A DNA stretch of 64,000 nucleotides from Roseburia zhanii (lineage in GTDB: Bacteria; Bacillota; Clostridia; Lachnospirales; Lachnospiraceae), in contig NZ_JACOPH010000010.1 of NCBI RefSeq assembly GCF_014287635.1, positions 35,656-99,655 of the forward strand, read 5' to 3'. The notes under the pieces are model-generated. The model saw only the letters and a list, made by a program, of their open reading frames with translations. It did not search any database and was not told where the DNA came from. Positions 1-8,701 of the stretch are shown piece by piece; position 1 is the stretch's first letter, and every line of letters begins with the position of its first letter. Made by a program: the position numbers and the translations under genes.

Positions 1-663
1 TACTATCAAATGGGTGAAAATACGGTAAAGGCATTGGATGGCGTAGATTTTCGTGTGAAAGATCAGGAATTTGTTGCTATTATCGGAAAAAGCGGATCCG
101 GGAAAAGCACACTTTTGCATATGCTGGGTGGACTGGATGTGCCAACAGAAGGGGAGGTGTTGGTAGAGGGTAAGTGCCTTCTGGGTCTGAAAAAAGAACA
201 GCTTGCCATATTCCGCAGAAGAAAGATCGGGTTTATTTTTCAAAATTATAATCTTGTCCCGGATCTTAATGTATATGAGAATGTTATTCTTCCGGTGGAA
301 CTGGATGGGAGAAAGGTTGATGTGGAGTATGTGGATGGGATACTCGAACTGTTAGGGTTGTCAGAGAAGAGGGAAGCTCTTCCTGGAACATTATCTGGTG
401 GACAGCAGCAGAGGGCTGCGATTGCCAGGGCGCTTGCGGCGAAGCCCGCCATTATTCTGGCTGATGAACCGACGGGAAATCTGGATTCGGTTACCAGCCA
501 TGATGTACTTGGACTTTTGAAAATGGCAGCAAGACAGTTCAGCCAGACATTGATCCTGATCACGCATGACAGAGACATTGCACAGCTTGCAGATCGTATC
601 GTACATATTGAGAACGGAAAGATTGTAGGAGATACCAGGAAGGGAAGTGATTCCTATGCTTAA
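1..663 (+). CDS. ABC transporter ATP-binding protein (5' end outside window)
   Basis: ATPase of a MacB/LolD/FtsE-type ABC exporter, which hydrolyses ATP on the cytoplasmic face and drives the FtsX-like permease encoded next. The frame is open to base 1 and reads YYQMGENTVKALDGVDF, the usual N-terminal strand of this family, so the ATG at 10 is internal and the true start lies upstream. Visible motifs are Walker A GKSGSGKST, Q-loop FIFQNYNLVPDL, signature LSGGQQQR, Walker B IILADEPTGNLDS and the switch histidine in LITHD. The end overlaps the start of the permease gene, indicating translational coupling. The substrate cannot be told; such pairs in Firmicutes often handle antimicrobial peptides or lipids (family knowledge). 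Confidence 0.93.
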   Translation, partial: YYQMGENTVKALDGVDFRVKDQEFVAIIGKSGSGKSTLLHMLGGLDVPTEGEVLVEGKCLLGLKKEQLAIFRRRKIGFIFQNYNLVPDLNVYENVILPVELDGRKVDVEYVDGILELLGLSEKREALPGTLSGGQQQRAAIARALAAKPAIILADEPTGNLDSVTSHDVLGLLKMAARQFSQTLILITHDRDIAQLADRIVHIENGKIVGDTRKGSDSYA

Positions 664-3154
664 GAATCCGAATCAGAAAGTGATCAAGAGGATGGCACGG
701 AATGCTTTAAAAGAAAACAGGAGAAAGACCATTACTTTGTTCCTGGCGGTTCTTCTTTCTTCCTTTTTGGTATTTACAATATTCACAGTTGGAGATTCTT
801 ATTTTAGATTTCAGAAAATTCAGAACATCCGTATGTCAGGAGCTGAATTTGATGCAATCATGTATGGAGTGACGGATGAACAGAAGCAAATGTGTGAGAA
901 CAACCCGGATATTGTTTTGACTGGTACGGCGGGAGTCTGTGGATGGGTAGAAAAAACAGATCAGGATTCCACACCTAATGTGGGACTGATCTGGGCAGAT
1001 GATGGATATTGGACACAGATGATGGAGCCGGTCAGAGAAAAGCTGGAAGGAAGCTATCCGACAGCTTTGGATGAGATAATGGTAACAAAATCTGCTTTAA
1101 AAGAATGTGGTTATGAAGATCTTGAGGTAGGTGATACCCTTGATATGTCTTACGGAACACAGAAGGGAATCTTTACAGGGACTTTTCGAATTAGTGGAAT
1201 CTGGGACGGATATGGACCAAAGAAACAGTTTTTTGTCTCGAAAGAATTCTACGATCAATCGGGCTGTAAGCTTTCTGAGGCATCTTCCGGTCGTTACTTT
1301 ATGGATTTTAAGCAAAAAATAATGACAAAAACACAACAGAATGCTTTTATCGAAAGTATGAACCTTGGAAAGCAGCAGAATCTTTTCTTTATGGGTGATC
1401 TTGGCGCATCTGTTCAGATCTTGGCTGGCATTATTGGCTTGATTGTGGTTACCTGTTTGTGTGCGTATCTGCTTATTTATAATATTATGTATCTTTCCGT
1501 AGCTGGAAAAGTTCGTTATTATGGGCTGCTTCAAACGGTCGGAATGACTGAAAAGCAGGTGAAAAAGATGATGAGGGACCAGATGTTTCTAATAGGATCT
1601 GCGGGGACAGTAATAGGATGTCTGTCAGGTGGACTGGTATCCTTTTTCCTGATTCCAGTTGTAGTAAAATCACTTGGAATCAAAAGTGGCTATGTTGGAG
1701 CAGAGATGATTCGTTTTCACCCGGCTGTTCTGCTAGTAACCATCTTACTGGTTGGAGTCACCCTCTTATTGGCCTGTCAAAAACCGGCAAAAATGGCAGC
1801 AGATATTTCTCCAATAGAAGCGCTTGGTTATCGGCCGACCCACAAAATCGTAAAAGCAAGAAAAGTAGGGAAGAGGAAAGTAATAGCCGGACTTTCCTTG
1901 AGGCAGTTTACAAAGGATAAGAAAAGAACTGCGGTGGTACTGTTGTCTTTGGCGGCAAGTTTGTCAGTGTACCTTTGTATTGTGACCATGCTGGATAGTC
2001 AGGCGGCAAGAACCATAGTGTCAAATTATATGGATACAGATATGGTTATTACAAACGATACGGCATGCAAAGAAAAATCAGAAGACAGAAGAGACATTCT
2101 GGATGATTCTTTTGTGAAGTCAATCAAAGAAAATACTGGAGTCTCTGAAGTACATTCTGTGGAATTTGCCGAGATTACAGTTCCATGGGAACCGGATTTC
2201 GCTGAAATGTGGATGAAAGAATTTTATGCAAAGTGGATGAGTGTTCCATATAGTCAGGATAGAGATGAGTATCAGAATCATCCTGAGAATTTTGGCTCAT
2301 CTTTGATTGGAATCGATGAACAGGAATTTGATTATTTAAATAACAGCCTTGAACATCCGATAAATAAAGAGAATTTCCTTTGTGGAAAAGCATGTATTGT
2401 TTATCGAAATGGTTTGGATTTTGCAGATGCTGACATAATAGGAAAAAATGTAACATGTGCGTTGTATGAAGATCAGCAAACGACAAAAACTTTTGTTATA
2501 GAAGGAGTTACGGACGAGAATTATTATACGGCACTTCTGGGATATCCACCGACTATTATAACCAGTGATCAGGTGGTGAATACATTTGCCAATAATCCAA
2601 TTAGGCTAAAGACCGGCATAAAATATCACAAAGAATATGATAGAGATACAGAGCAAGAAATTTTGTCGTTATTAGAAGAAAATGACAATGCAAAAGATTT
2701 TTCCTGGGAATCCAAAATCGAAGATGCGGATGAGATTGAAAAAGCACAGGGCTATATGCCACAAGTGGGAATCGGGATTGTGTTGATTCTTGCTTTTATC
2801 GGAATTATGAACTATATGAACACTTTTGTAGTAAATGTGCAGAGCCGAATGACGGAGCTTTCGGTTATGGAGAGTATCGGGATGACTCCGAAGCAGCTTC
2901 TTGGAATGCTGGTCAGGGAAGGTATTCTCTATGTAGGCGGCGCATGGCTTGTTACACTAACAGTAGGACTGGGAGGAACGTATCTTCTGTATGAATCTAT
3001 GAATTATCGGGGAATTACGTTTTCAGTGCCAATACTTCCGTTTTTATTTACAGTAGGAATTAGTGTGCTGGTTTGCACTATGATTCCGGTGCTTACCTGG
3101 GTAATTTTGGAAAAGAATGGAACTGTTGTTGAGAGAATTAAGGGTGTTGAGTGA
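656..3154 (+). CDS. FtsX-like ABC transporter permease
   Basis: Membrane permease of about 832 residues pairing with the preceding ATPase. It has an N-terminal membrane segment at residues ~25-47, a large extracytoplasmic region, a first FtsX block (three segments, ~255-385, starting near GDLGASVQILAGIIGLIVV), a further segment near 430, a second extracytoplasmic region, and a C-terminal FtsX block at ~705-825. This is the two-FtsX-domain architecture. A GTG at 647 is in frame, but the purine-rich AGGAAGG at 637-643 is better spaced for ATG at 656, so 656 is preferred. The start overlaps the end of the ATPase gene. A hairpin at about 3168-3205 may end the transcript. Confidence 0.9.
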   Translation: MLKNPNQKVIKRMARNALKENRRKTITLFLAVLLSSFLVFTIFTVGDSYFRFQKIQNIRMSGAEFDAIMYGVTDEQKQMCENNPDIVLTGTAGVCGWVEKTDQDSTPNVGLIWADDGYWTQMMEPVREKLEGSYPTALDEIMVTKSALKECGYEDLEVGDTLDMSYGTQKGIFTGTFRISGIWDGYGPKKQFFVSKEFYDQSGCKLSEASSGRYFMDFKQKIMTKTQQNAFIESMNLGKQQNLFFMGDLGASVQILAGIIGLIVVTCLCAYLLIYNIMYLSVAGKVRYYGLLQTVGMTEKQVKKMMRDQMFLIGSAGTVIGCLSGGLVSFFLIPVVVKSLGIKSGYVGAEMIRFHPAVLLVTILLVGVTLLLACQKPAKMAADISPIEALGYRPTHKIVKARKVGKRKVIAGLSLRQFTKDKKRTAVVLLSLAASLSVYLCIVTMLDSQAARTIVSNYMDTDMVITNDTACKEKSEDRRDILDDSFVKSIKENTGVSEVHSVEFAEITVPWEPDFAEMWMKEFYAKWMSVPYSQDRDEYQNHPENFGSSLIGIDEQEFDYLNNSLEHPINKENFLCGKACIVYRNGLDFADADIIGKNVTCALYEDQQTTKTFVIEGVTDENYYTALLGYPPTIITSDQVVNTFANNPIRLKTGIKYHKEYDRDTEQEILSLLEENDNAKDFSWESKIEDADEIEKAQGYMPQVGIGIVLILAFIGIMNYMNTFVVNVQSRMTELSVMESIGMTPKQLLGMLVREGILYVGGAWLVTLTVGLGGTYLLYESMNYRGITFSVPILPFLFTVGISVLVCTMIPVLTWVILEKNGTVVERIKGVE

Positions 3155-3281
3155 TATTGAAGCAACGCACCATAATGGTGACACCATAATTTAAGGTGGT
3201 GCTTGATGTTGTTTTGGATTTAGGTGATACTATAATCACATCTGCAGATGATAAAATCAAAATGAAAGGAGCAGATTTGAT

Positions 3282-4136
3282 ATGGTCGAATTTGGCGAAC
3301 AACTAAGAAGAGCAAGAGAAGGTAAGGGAATGACTCAACAATCTCTTGCAGAGCAATTATACGTAACAAGGCAGTCTGTTTCCAGATGGGAATGTGGTGA
3401 CAGATATCCTGATTTGCTTACAACAAAGAAAATATCTCAGATTCTGGATGTAAGTCTTGACGATCTACTGGCTGGAAAAGATATGGTAAAATTGGTAGAA
3501 AGAAATCCTGTAATAGAAAAAAAGAGTGCAAATTATATAATGATTGCTCTCTATACGTTTATTGTATTCTCATTCTTAATTACAATAATTGATATGATAA
3601 TTAGGTTTCCGCTGCAATCACAGGCAGTTGGTTACAGTGATATTCAGCTTATTGTGATTAATATATTGGGAATAATCATTCAGATTGTATTTTTTACTTA
3701 TGGATTATATCAAGCTGTAAAGGGCACATTATCTCCAAAAAGGATGGGGGTTGTTATTGTAGCGTATTTTGGTGCAATGTGTATAACAGGATCTGAAAAT
3801 ATTATTAGATATGCAACATGGCAACTTGTTTGTGTTGGAATTGCTTTAATAATTCCAAGCATCATAGGTGCTATTGCATCCTTTTACTATTTTATACGTT
3901 GTAAGAATGATAAGATATGGTCGCGTTTGATTTCGGTGGCAGCAATCTGGGGAATTATCCGAATTGTAATCAATAATTATCAGATGATTAGGTATGCAGA
4001 ACAGTATTTGTCAATGAACACCACAGTAAGATTAGTATTACAAATGGCCATCTATGGATTGATTCTATATCAAACATTTACGTTGACCAAGAAGCGAAAG
4101 AATGCTATAGAGATTAGCAATACAGAAAAGCAATAA
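3282..4136 (+). CDS. XRE-family regulator with C-terminal membrane domain
   Basis: Protein of 284 residues with an N-terminal helix-turn-helix of the Cro/C1 type (residues ~6-62; motif TQQSLAEQLYVTRQSVSRWE) followed by about six hydrophobic segments between residues 80 and 270. This layout is common in Lachnospiraceae: a DNA-binding domain tethered to the membrane, often beside ABC exporters. A good Shine-Dalgarno (AAAGGAG, 3265-3271) precedes the ATG. A TATAAT at 3228-3233 with an upstream TTGTTT 16 bases away could be its promoter. It may regulate the preceding exporter pair, which is inference from position only. Confidence 0.85.
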   Translation: MVEFGEQLRRAREGKGMTQQSLAEQLYVTRQSVSRWECGDRYPDLLTTKKISQILDVSLDDLLAGKDMVKLVERNPVIEKKSANYIMIALYTFIVFSFLITIIDMIIRFPLQSQAVGYSDIQLIVINILGIIIQIVFFTYGLYQAVKGTLSPKRMGVVIVAYFGAMCITGSENIIRYATWQLVCVGIALIIPSIIGAIASFYYFIRCKNDKIWSRLISVAAIWGIIRIVINNYQMIRYAEQYLSMNTTVRLVLQMAIYGLILYQTFTLTKKRKNAIEISNTEKQ

Positions 4137-4143
4137 AAATTGA

Positions 4144-4172
4144 TTGACTAAAAACCGTAGTCACAATATAAT
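4144..4172 (+). promoter_or_regulatory. sigma-A promoter for candidate RNA
   Basis: TTGACT (4144-4149), 17-base spacer, TATAAT (4167-4172). It is a near-consensus promoter only eight bases after the XRE gene stop, pointing into a gene-free stretch. Confidence 0.75.
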
Positions 4173-4178
4173 ATGTGT

Positions 4179-4334
4179 AGGAGAGAAGCCTGCGTAAGCG
4201 AAGTAAAAGTAGACGGGACAGCCTACTTCCTGATGGGGGGCAAATAATAGCCATAGAAGATTGACCGGTGTATTCCGATCCGCTGTCCATATTAAGAGAT
4301 TAGGCGTCTGTGAAATATCAGACGCTTTTCTTTT
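4179..4334 (+). ncRNA. candidate structured RNA with own promoter and terminator
   Basis: Region of about 155 bases between a strong promoter and an intrinsic terminator with no ORF. A 7-bp stem GGACAGC (4216-4222) with GCTGTCC (4282-4288) encloses two small hairpins, GGC/GCC at 4239-4252 and CGG/CCG at 4266-4277, giving a three-way junction. GTAGG at about 4177-4181 can instead pair with CCTAC at 4222-4226, which overlaps the first stem strand, so two exclusive folds are possible. The terminator is GCGTCTG (4304-4310) with CAGACGC (4319-4325) followed by a T-rich run. It could be a riboswitch-like leader or a free small RNA. I do not recognise the family. Confidence 0.5.
4304..4334 (+). terminator. 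intrinsic terminator of the candidate RNA
   Basis: 7-bp perfect stem GCGTCTG/CAGACGC, 8-base loop, then TTTTCTTTT. Confidence 0.8.
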
Positions 4335-4341
4335 ACATGAG

Positions 4342-4434
4342 AATATGGAAAGATTTCTAAAACGAAATTCTTTGAAGAAATCGAAAACGGACTTGATTTA
4401 GATTCATTCATGGAGAATAAAAAAGCGTTTGAAT
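4342..4434 (+). pseudogene. possible remnant of a coding region
   Basis: One frame just before the orphan gene reads without a stop from an upstream TGA to a TGA at about 4432 and ends in FMENKKAFE. It lacks an upstream start and Shine-Dalgarno. The composition looks protein-like but it is too short to identify. It may be the tail of a deleted gene. Confidence 0.2.
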
Positions 4435-4746
4435 GATTTTAAACATAGAATTCGGATGTTTGGATGCATATATCAGATCATGAAAGATGAGGAATTGTTT
4501 TATATTAAAGACAAACAACTTAAGGATAGTTCCGTAAAAGCTGATTATATTAAATATGCTCTGATCGATAACAATGGAGCCAATGTGGGAATCAGATGTT
4601 TTGAGAATCAGTATATTGCATATACAATGTTGATTGACAGAAGTATCAATCCAACTGCAACAGTTGAAGGGTTAATCCCAATACGAATAGAAAAATTGGA
4701 AATAATTCGAGACGGTGAGATTGTTGAGACGATAGTACATAAATAA
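4429..4746 (+). CDS. small protein of unknown function
   Basis: ORF of up to 105 residues from a TTG at 4429, or 96 residues from ATG at 4456. No clear Shine-Dalgarno precedes either start, so the gene may be truncated at its 5' end. The sequence is globular-looking, with mixed charged and hydrophobic residues, no signal peptide, no membrane segment and no motif I recognise. The middle (YIKYALIDNNGANVGIRC) looks like beta strands. It sits alone in a gene-poor stretch after a candidate RNA. I cannot assign a function. Confidence 0.45.
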   Translation: MNDFKHRIRMFGCIYQIMKDEELFYIKDKQLKDSSVKADYIKYALIDNNGANVGIRCFENQYIAYTMLIDRSINPTATVEGLIPIRIEKLEIIRDGEIVETIVHK

Positions 4747-5258
4747 AAGCCAGATACCATCTCTGATACCTGGCTGTGAAGAGAAGTGCTCAGTTGTTAT
4801 AGGATGCTGTGGGTTTGCAGCAAGTATGCAGCACATATATCCGCAAAGCCTTATTTTACGGGTTTCCACAGTTTCGCAAACGTTAATTTCGGTTCACAAA
4901 GAGATAATCTTTTACAATCCAAAACGTTTTATGGCGTTTCAGAAAAGTATGTTACACCTCGGAATTCCGATTCCGGGGTTTTTTTTGTGAACTATGATAG
5001 AAAAGAGTTACTGTTCACACCTGACAGTGTAACCAGCAACGATTACAGCCCATTTAAAATGCCTCTACGAAGCAGTCTTCGTCTGAAATGGCGGGTACTA
5101 GGTTGCGGTTTGGGATTTCCTGTGGTATCTTTAATGTGTCTTTATACCGTCGTAGTGCCGCCGGCAAAAAACGAGGGTGGAGAAGGCACACATTACGAAA
5201 ATAAGAAAATCTAAGTTTCACCCGAATCTAAAAATAAATCAAAAGGAGAATCCAAAAC
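4747..5258. other. gene-poor intergenic stretch with hairpins
   Basis: About 510 bases with no convincing gene; a 142-codon + strand frame here has no Shine-Dalgarno and low-quality composition. It contains an imperfect hairpin AGCCAG/CTGGCT at 4749-4776, a strong intrinsic terminator at 4957-4986, an inverted repeat GTTAC/GTAAC at about 5008-5034, and a small hairpin ACGAAG/CTTCGT near 5068-5083. The Gfo-type gene that follows has an AAAGGAG Shine-Dalgarno. Confidence 0.5.
4957..4986 (+). terminator. strong intrinsic terminator without an obvious gene upstream
   Basis: 9-bp stem CCTCGGAAT/ATTCCGGGG with loop TCCG, followed by eight T. The nearest coding stop is 210 bases upstream, so it may end an unannotated short RNA. 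Confidence 0.75.
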
Positions 5259-6209
5259 ATGAAATTTGCAATATTAGCACCGGGAAAAATTGCACATATG
5301 ATGGCAAAAACCGTTACACAGTTAGAAGAAGTAGAATGTTATGCAGTAGCATCCAGAAGCTATGACAGGGCAGAAGTATTTGCAAAACAGTGGAATTTTG
5401 AAAAAGCCTATGGTTCGTATGAGGAATTAGCAGAAGATCCGGAAGTGGAACTGGTATATATTGCATCGCCACATTCCCATCATTATGAACACGCAAAATT
5501 ATGTTTAGAACATGGTAAACATGTACTGTTAGAAAAAGCATTTACAGTCAATGCAGCACAGGCAGAAGAACTCATTGCACTTGCAAAAGAGAAAAAACTG
5601 TTGCTTGCAGAAGCAATCTGGACAAGATATATGCCGGGCAGAAAACTCTTAGATGATCTTTTAGCAGATGGTGTGATCGGAAACGTGACATCATTAACAG
5701 CCAATTTAGGATATGTCCTGACAAATGTAGAACGTATGATAAAACCGGAATTAGCAGGTGGAGCATTGTTAGATGTTGGAGTATATCCGATTAATTTTGC
5801 ATTGATGACATTTCACAGTGAGGTTGCAGAAATCGACACAACCGCAGTGATGTCTGATAAGGGCGTAGATCTGATGAACAGTGTTACACTGACGTTTGCA
5901 GATGGAAAAATGGCAGTTTTACACAGCAGTATGCAGTCTTTGACAGACAGGGAAGGTGTGATATTCGGAGATCAGGGATATATCGAAGTGCAGAATATCA
6001 ATAACTGTGAAGAAATCCGGATCTATGATCTTGACAGAAATTTAGTCAGACGCGTCAATGTTCCGGAGCAGATCACCGGTTATGAATACGAAGTATTATC
6101 CTGTATCAAAGCGATCAGAGAAGGAAAAAGCGAATGTCCGGAAATGCCGCATGAGGAAACACTCCGTGTTATGCGCCTGCTCGATGAGATCCGCAGTAAA
6201 TGGGCGTGA
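5259..6209 (+). CDS. Gfo/Idh/MocA-family oxidoreductase
   Basis: NAD(P)-dependent oxidoreductase of 316 residues, resembling the dimeric dihydrodiol dehydrogenase/xylose dehydrogenase branch. N-terminal Rossmann fold at residues 1-120 and C-terminal alpha/beta domain at ~130-310. The dinucleotide loop reads APGKIA rather than the usual GxGxxA, and the conserved EKP reads EKA (HVLLEKAFTVN), which is known in this branch. DVGVYPINF carries the conserved catalytic-region residues. The substrate, probably a sugar or cyclitol, is not evident. The gene is preceded by AAAGGAG and appears monocistronic. Confidence 0.88.
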   Translation: MKFAILAPGKIAHMMAKTVTQLEEVECYAVASRSYDRAEVFAKQWNFEKAYGSYEELAEDPEVELVYIASPHSHHYEHAKLCLEHGKHVLLEKAFTVNAAQAEELIALAKEKKLLLAEAIWTRYMPGRKLLDDLLADGVIGNVTSLTANLGYVLTNVERMIKPELAGGALLDVGVYPINFALMTFHSEVAEIDTTAVMSDKGVDLMNSVTLTFADGKMAVLHSSMQSLTDREGVIFGDQGYIEVQNINNCEEIRIYDLDRNLVRRVNVPEQITGYEYEVLSCIKAIREGKSECPEMPHEETLRVMRLLDEIRSKWA

Positions 6210-6284
6210 CATATTACTGCCTGCTGTCAGCCGATGAACAGTAACGAACAGTCACTATTATGAACAAGTTCCCTACAGATTCTC

Positions 6285-6313
6285 TTGAAAAATCTCCATT
6301 GCCTTGTTACAAT
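6285..6313 (+). promoter_or_regulatory. promoter of helD-like gene
   Basis: TTGAAA (6285-6290), 17-base spacer, TACAAT (6308-6313), 44 bases before the ATG. Confidence 0.65.
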
Positions 6314-6356
6314 CGTTTAATACGATTTCATATGTGCAGCAAAGGAGAGCAGACAG

Positions 6357-8384
6357 ATGAATGAAGAAGCCTATTTAGATCTTGTGATGGATGCGCTGCA
6401 TCAGAAGATTAAGGAGATCAATACCAAAATAGCAGGCAATGAAAAAGATATTGAAAGTATGCATGACTATTTCTGGGAAAATTATACAGAATTTGATGAA
6501 TATGGTTATGAGATATACGATAACAGCAATGCCTTAAAAAGCAGAATGAAAGAACAGGACGATTATGCGAAAATGCGTATCCGGTATGAAAAAATGCTGG
6601 ACGCACCATATTTTGGCAGAGTGGATTTCTGCTATGAGGGAGAAGATGAACCGGAAACTTATTACATTGGCATTGCAAATCTGGCGAAAAAGCGTGCAGA
6701 GAATCCATATGTATTTGACTGGAGAGCACCGGTGTCAGGGCTTTTTTATGATTATGATAAAGGTGCAGCACAGTTTACGGCACCATCTGGCGTATTGACC
6801 GGTGAAATCACTAAGAAGAAACAGTATAAGATCCGCTATGGAAAGATCATTTATATTTTAGAAAATGATATGAATATCGACGATGAGATCTTACAGCAGA
6901 CCTTGTCGGAACATGCAGATGCCAGTTTAAAGAGCATCGTTACGACGATCCAGAAGGAACAGAATAGCATTATCCGTGATACCACACACAGGATTCTTGC
7001 TGTTCAGGGCTGTGCCGGAAGCGGAAAAACATCTGTTGCCTTGCACAGGATCGCTTATCTGCTCTATCATAACCGGAAAAATTTAAGTGCCGCACAGGTA
7101 TTGATCTTATCCCCAAACAGTATTTTTGCAGATTATATTTCAAGGATACTGCCTGAATTAGGAGAGGAAAATATCTGCGAAATGACACTTGATGACTTTG
7201 CCTATCGGGAACTGCGTTCCTATGGGGAGGCAGAAGACCGCTACGATGAAATTGAAAAACGTCTGCACATGGATAGCATGGGGGATTTCCTGACAGAAGA
7301 AGCAGATGCGAAACAGACCAAAGAATACGTGGAAGAATTGAATGCATTTGCCCTAAGTTTGGAGTGGGAACTGATGAACTTTAAAGATTTTCATTATAAA
7401 AAAATGGAAATGAAAGAAAGTGAGATCTCCGATCTGTTTTATGAAAAATTTGCAGATGTTCCGATCTTAAGCCGTATGGAAAAAATCGGGGAATATCTGA
7501 TCGATGCCGAGGAAACCTTGCGGAATAAAAATATGGAAGACGATCAGAAACAGGAAATTTTTGACCGTTTAAACCGTATGTATGAAACGAGAAATATTCT
7601 GAAATTGTATCTGCGTTTCCTCTCAGAAAGTAACAGAGATGGCTTTTGCATCAGAAATGGCATGATACGTTATGAAGATGTATATCCGCTTTTGTATTTA
7701 AAATATACATTATTAGAAGCACCAAAACGCAGGGAAGTCAAGCATCTTGTGATCGATGAGATGCAGGACTATTCTTATTTGCAATATGTATTGTTATCCC
7801 GGATATTCCACTGCCCGATGACGATCCTTGGCGATAAAGTACAGACTATGGCAGAAAACAGGCAGGACGTACTTACATTTTTGCCAAAGATCTTTGGAAA
7901 AGAAGTACACCGGGTATATCTGAACAAGAGTTACCGTTCCACATCGGAAATCACAGAATTTGCCAGCCGTTTGCTGCAGGAAGAAAATGTTCAGACCGTA
8001 GAGCGTCATGGAGAATTGCCGCAGACAATCTCCTGCTACAGCACAGAAGAAATGTATGAAACGCTGGCAGAAGATATAAAGGGCAGAGAAGATGCGGAAA
8101 CAATCGCAGTACTTTGTTTAGATGCAGCAGATGCCAAAAAGACAGCAGAACAGTTGCAGGCAAAACTCCCAGAAGATATACCGGTCACATTGCTGACAAA
8201 AGACAGTATGAAGTTTGGCAGGGGGATTTCCGTAATGCCATTTTATCTGGCAAAAGGACTGGAATTTGATGCGGTCTTTATACCGGAAACAGAAAAATAT
8301 GTGACATCGCTCCATAAGCAGGCACTTTATATTGATGCGACGAGGGCATTACATTTTCTGCGTCTGTATGAGGTACAGATTTAA
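6357..8384 (+). CDS. helD: HelD-like RNA polymerase recycling helicase (UvrD/SF1 type)
   Basis: SF1 ATPase of 675 residues in the HelD/YvgS group, which removes RNA polymerase from stalled or terminated complexes in Gram-positive bacteria. The N-terminal coiled-coil arm (residues ~1-75) and the YFGRVDF / NPYVFDWRAPVSGLFYD block (~85-135) are HelD hallmarks. Walker A is QGCAGSGKTSVALHR (~215-230), Walker B HLVIDEMQDYSYLQ (~460), motif III ILGDKVQT, motif IV LNKSYRSTSEI and C-terminal KGLEFDAVFIPE. Length is near the lower end for the family. AAAGGAGAG precedes ATG 6357. It has its own promoter and is followed by yjfB with a separate promoter. Confidence 0.9.
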   Translation: MNEEAYLDLVMDALHQKIKEINTKIAGNEKDIESMHDYFWENYTEFDEYGYEIYDNSNALKSRMKEQDDYAKMRIRYEKMLDAPYFGRVDFCYEGEDEPETYYIGIANLAKKRAENPYVFDWRAPVSGLFYDYDKGAAQFTAPSGVLTGEITKKKQYKIRYGKIIYILENDMNIDDEILQQTLSEHADASLKSIVTTIQKEQNSIIRDTTHRILAVQGCAGSGKTSVALHRIAYLLYHNRKNLSAAQVLILSPNSIFADYISRILPELGEENICEMTLDDFAYRELRSYGEAEDRYDEIEKRLHMDSMGDFLTEEADAKQTKEYVEELNAFALSLEWELMNFKDFHYKKMEMKESEISDLFYEKFADVPILSRMEKIGEYLIDAEETLRNKNMEDDQKQEIFDRLNRMYETRNILKLYLRFLSESNRDGFCIRNGMIRYEDVYPLLYLKYTLLEAPKRREVKHLVIDEMQDYSYLQYVLLSRIFHCPMTILGDKVQTMAENRQDVLTFLPKIFGKEVHRVYLNKSYRSTSEITEFASRLLQEENVQTVERHGELPQTISCYSTEEMYETLAEDIKGREDAETIAVLCLDAADAKKTAEQLQAKLPEDIPVTLLTKDSMKFGRGISVMPFYLAKGLEFDAVFIPETEKYVTSLHKQALYIDATRALHFLRLYEVQI

Positions 8385-8394
8385 CAGGAGTTTT

Positions 8395-8423
8395 TTGACA
8401 AATCATAAAAGCCGTGATAGTAT
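8395..8423 (+). promoter_or_regulatory. promoter of yjfB-like gene
   Basis: TTGACA (8395-8400), 17-base spacer, TAGTAT (8418-8423); the ATG at 8466 is 42 bases on. Confidence 0.7.
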
Positions 8424-8465
8424 AAAAAAAGAGTAAGTCAATCAAAATTTTAGGAGGTGCATACA

Positions 8466-8657
8466 ATGGATATTGCAGGATTATCAATGGCATTAGCACA
8501 GACAAGTGTGCAGAATGATGTCAGTATGGCAGTGTTAAGTAAAGCAATGGACGCAAATGAAACAATGGGAGATGGCATCGCAAAGATGATCGATGCTGCT
8601 GCAATGGAGCGTTCCGTAACACCTCATATCGGCGGCAATATCGATATTTCCATCTAA
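8466..8657 (+). CDS. YjfB-family putative motility protein
   Basis: Peptide of 63 residues starting MDIAGLSMALAQ, the signature of the YjfB motility family (Pfam YjfB_motility). In this family short helical proteins with the pattern LSMxxxQ...V.VAVLSKAMD are seen in flagellated Firmicutes and their exact role is unknown. A consensus AGGAGGT at 8452-8458 fixes ATG 8466; the in-frame GTG at 8457 overlaps it and is rejected. It has its own promoter. The organism's flagellar genes lie about 30 kb downstream in the window. Confidence 0.8.
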   Translation: MDIAGLSMALAQTSVQNDVSMAVLSKAMDANETMGDGIAKMIDAAAMERSVTPHIGGNIDISI

Positions 8658-8666
8658 AATTATTGC

Positions 8667-8695
8667 TTTACAGATGAAGAAGCGTATGCTATAAT
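8667..8695 (+). promoter_or_regulatory. promoter of thiazole operon leader
   Basis: TTTACA (8667-8672), 17-base spacer, perfect TATAAT (8690-8695). The transcript would begin near 8702, about 230 bases before the thiS-thiG start. Confidence 0.8.
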
Positions 8696-8701
8696 GAGCG
8701 G

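Noticed and set aside
4177..4230. NiCo (czcD) riboswitch
   Set aside because: GGGACAG and a GCGTAAGC-like loop are reminiscent of it, but the four-helix junction and spacing do not match and no metal transporter follows.
4786..5214. 142-codon + strand ORF
   Set aside because: It has no ribosome binding site, runs through a strong terminator hairpin, and has unlikely composition.
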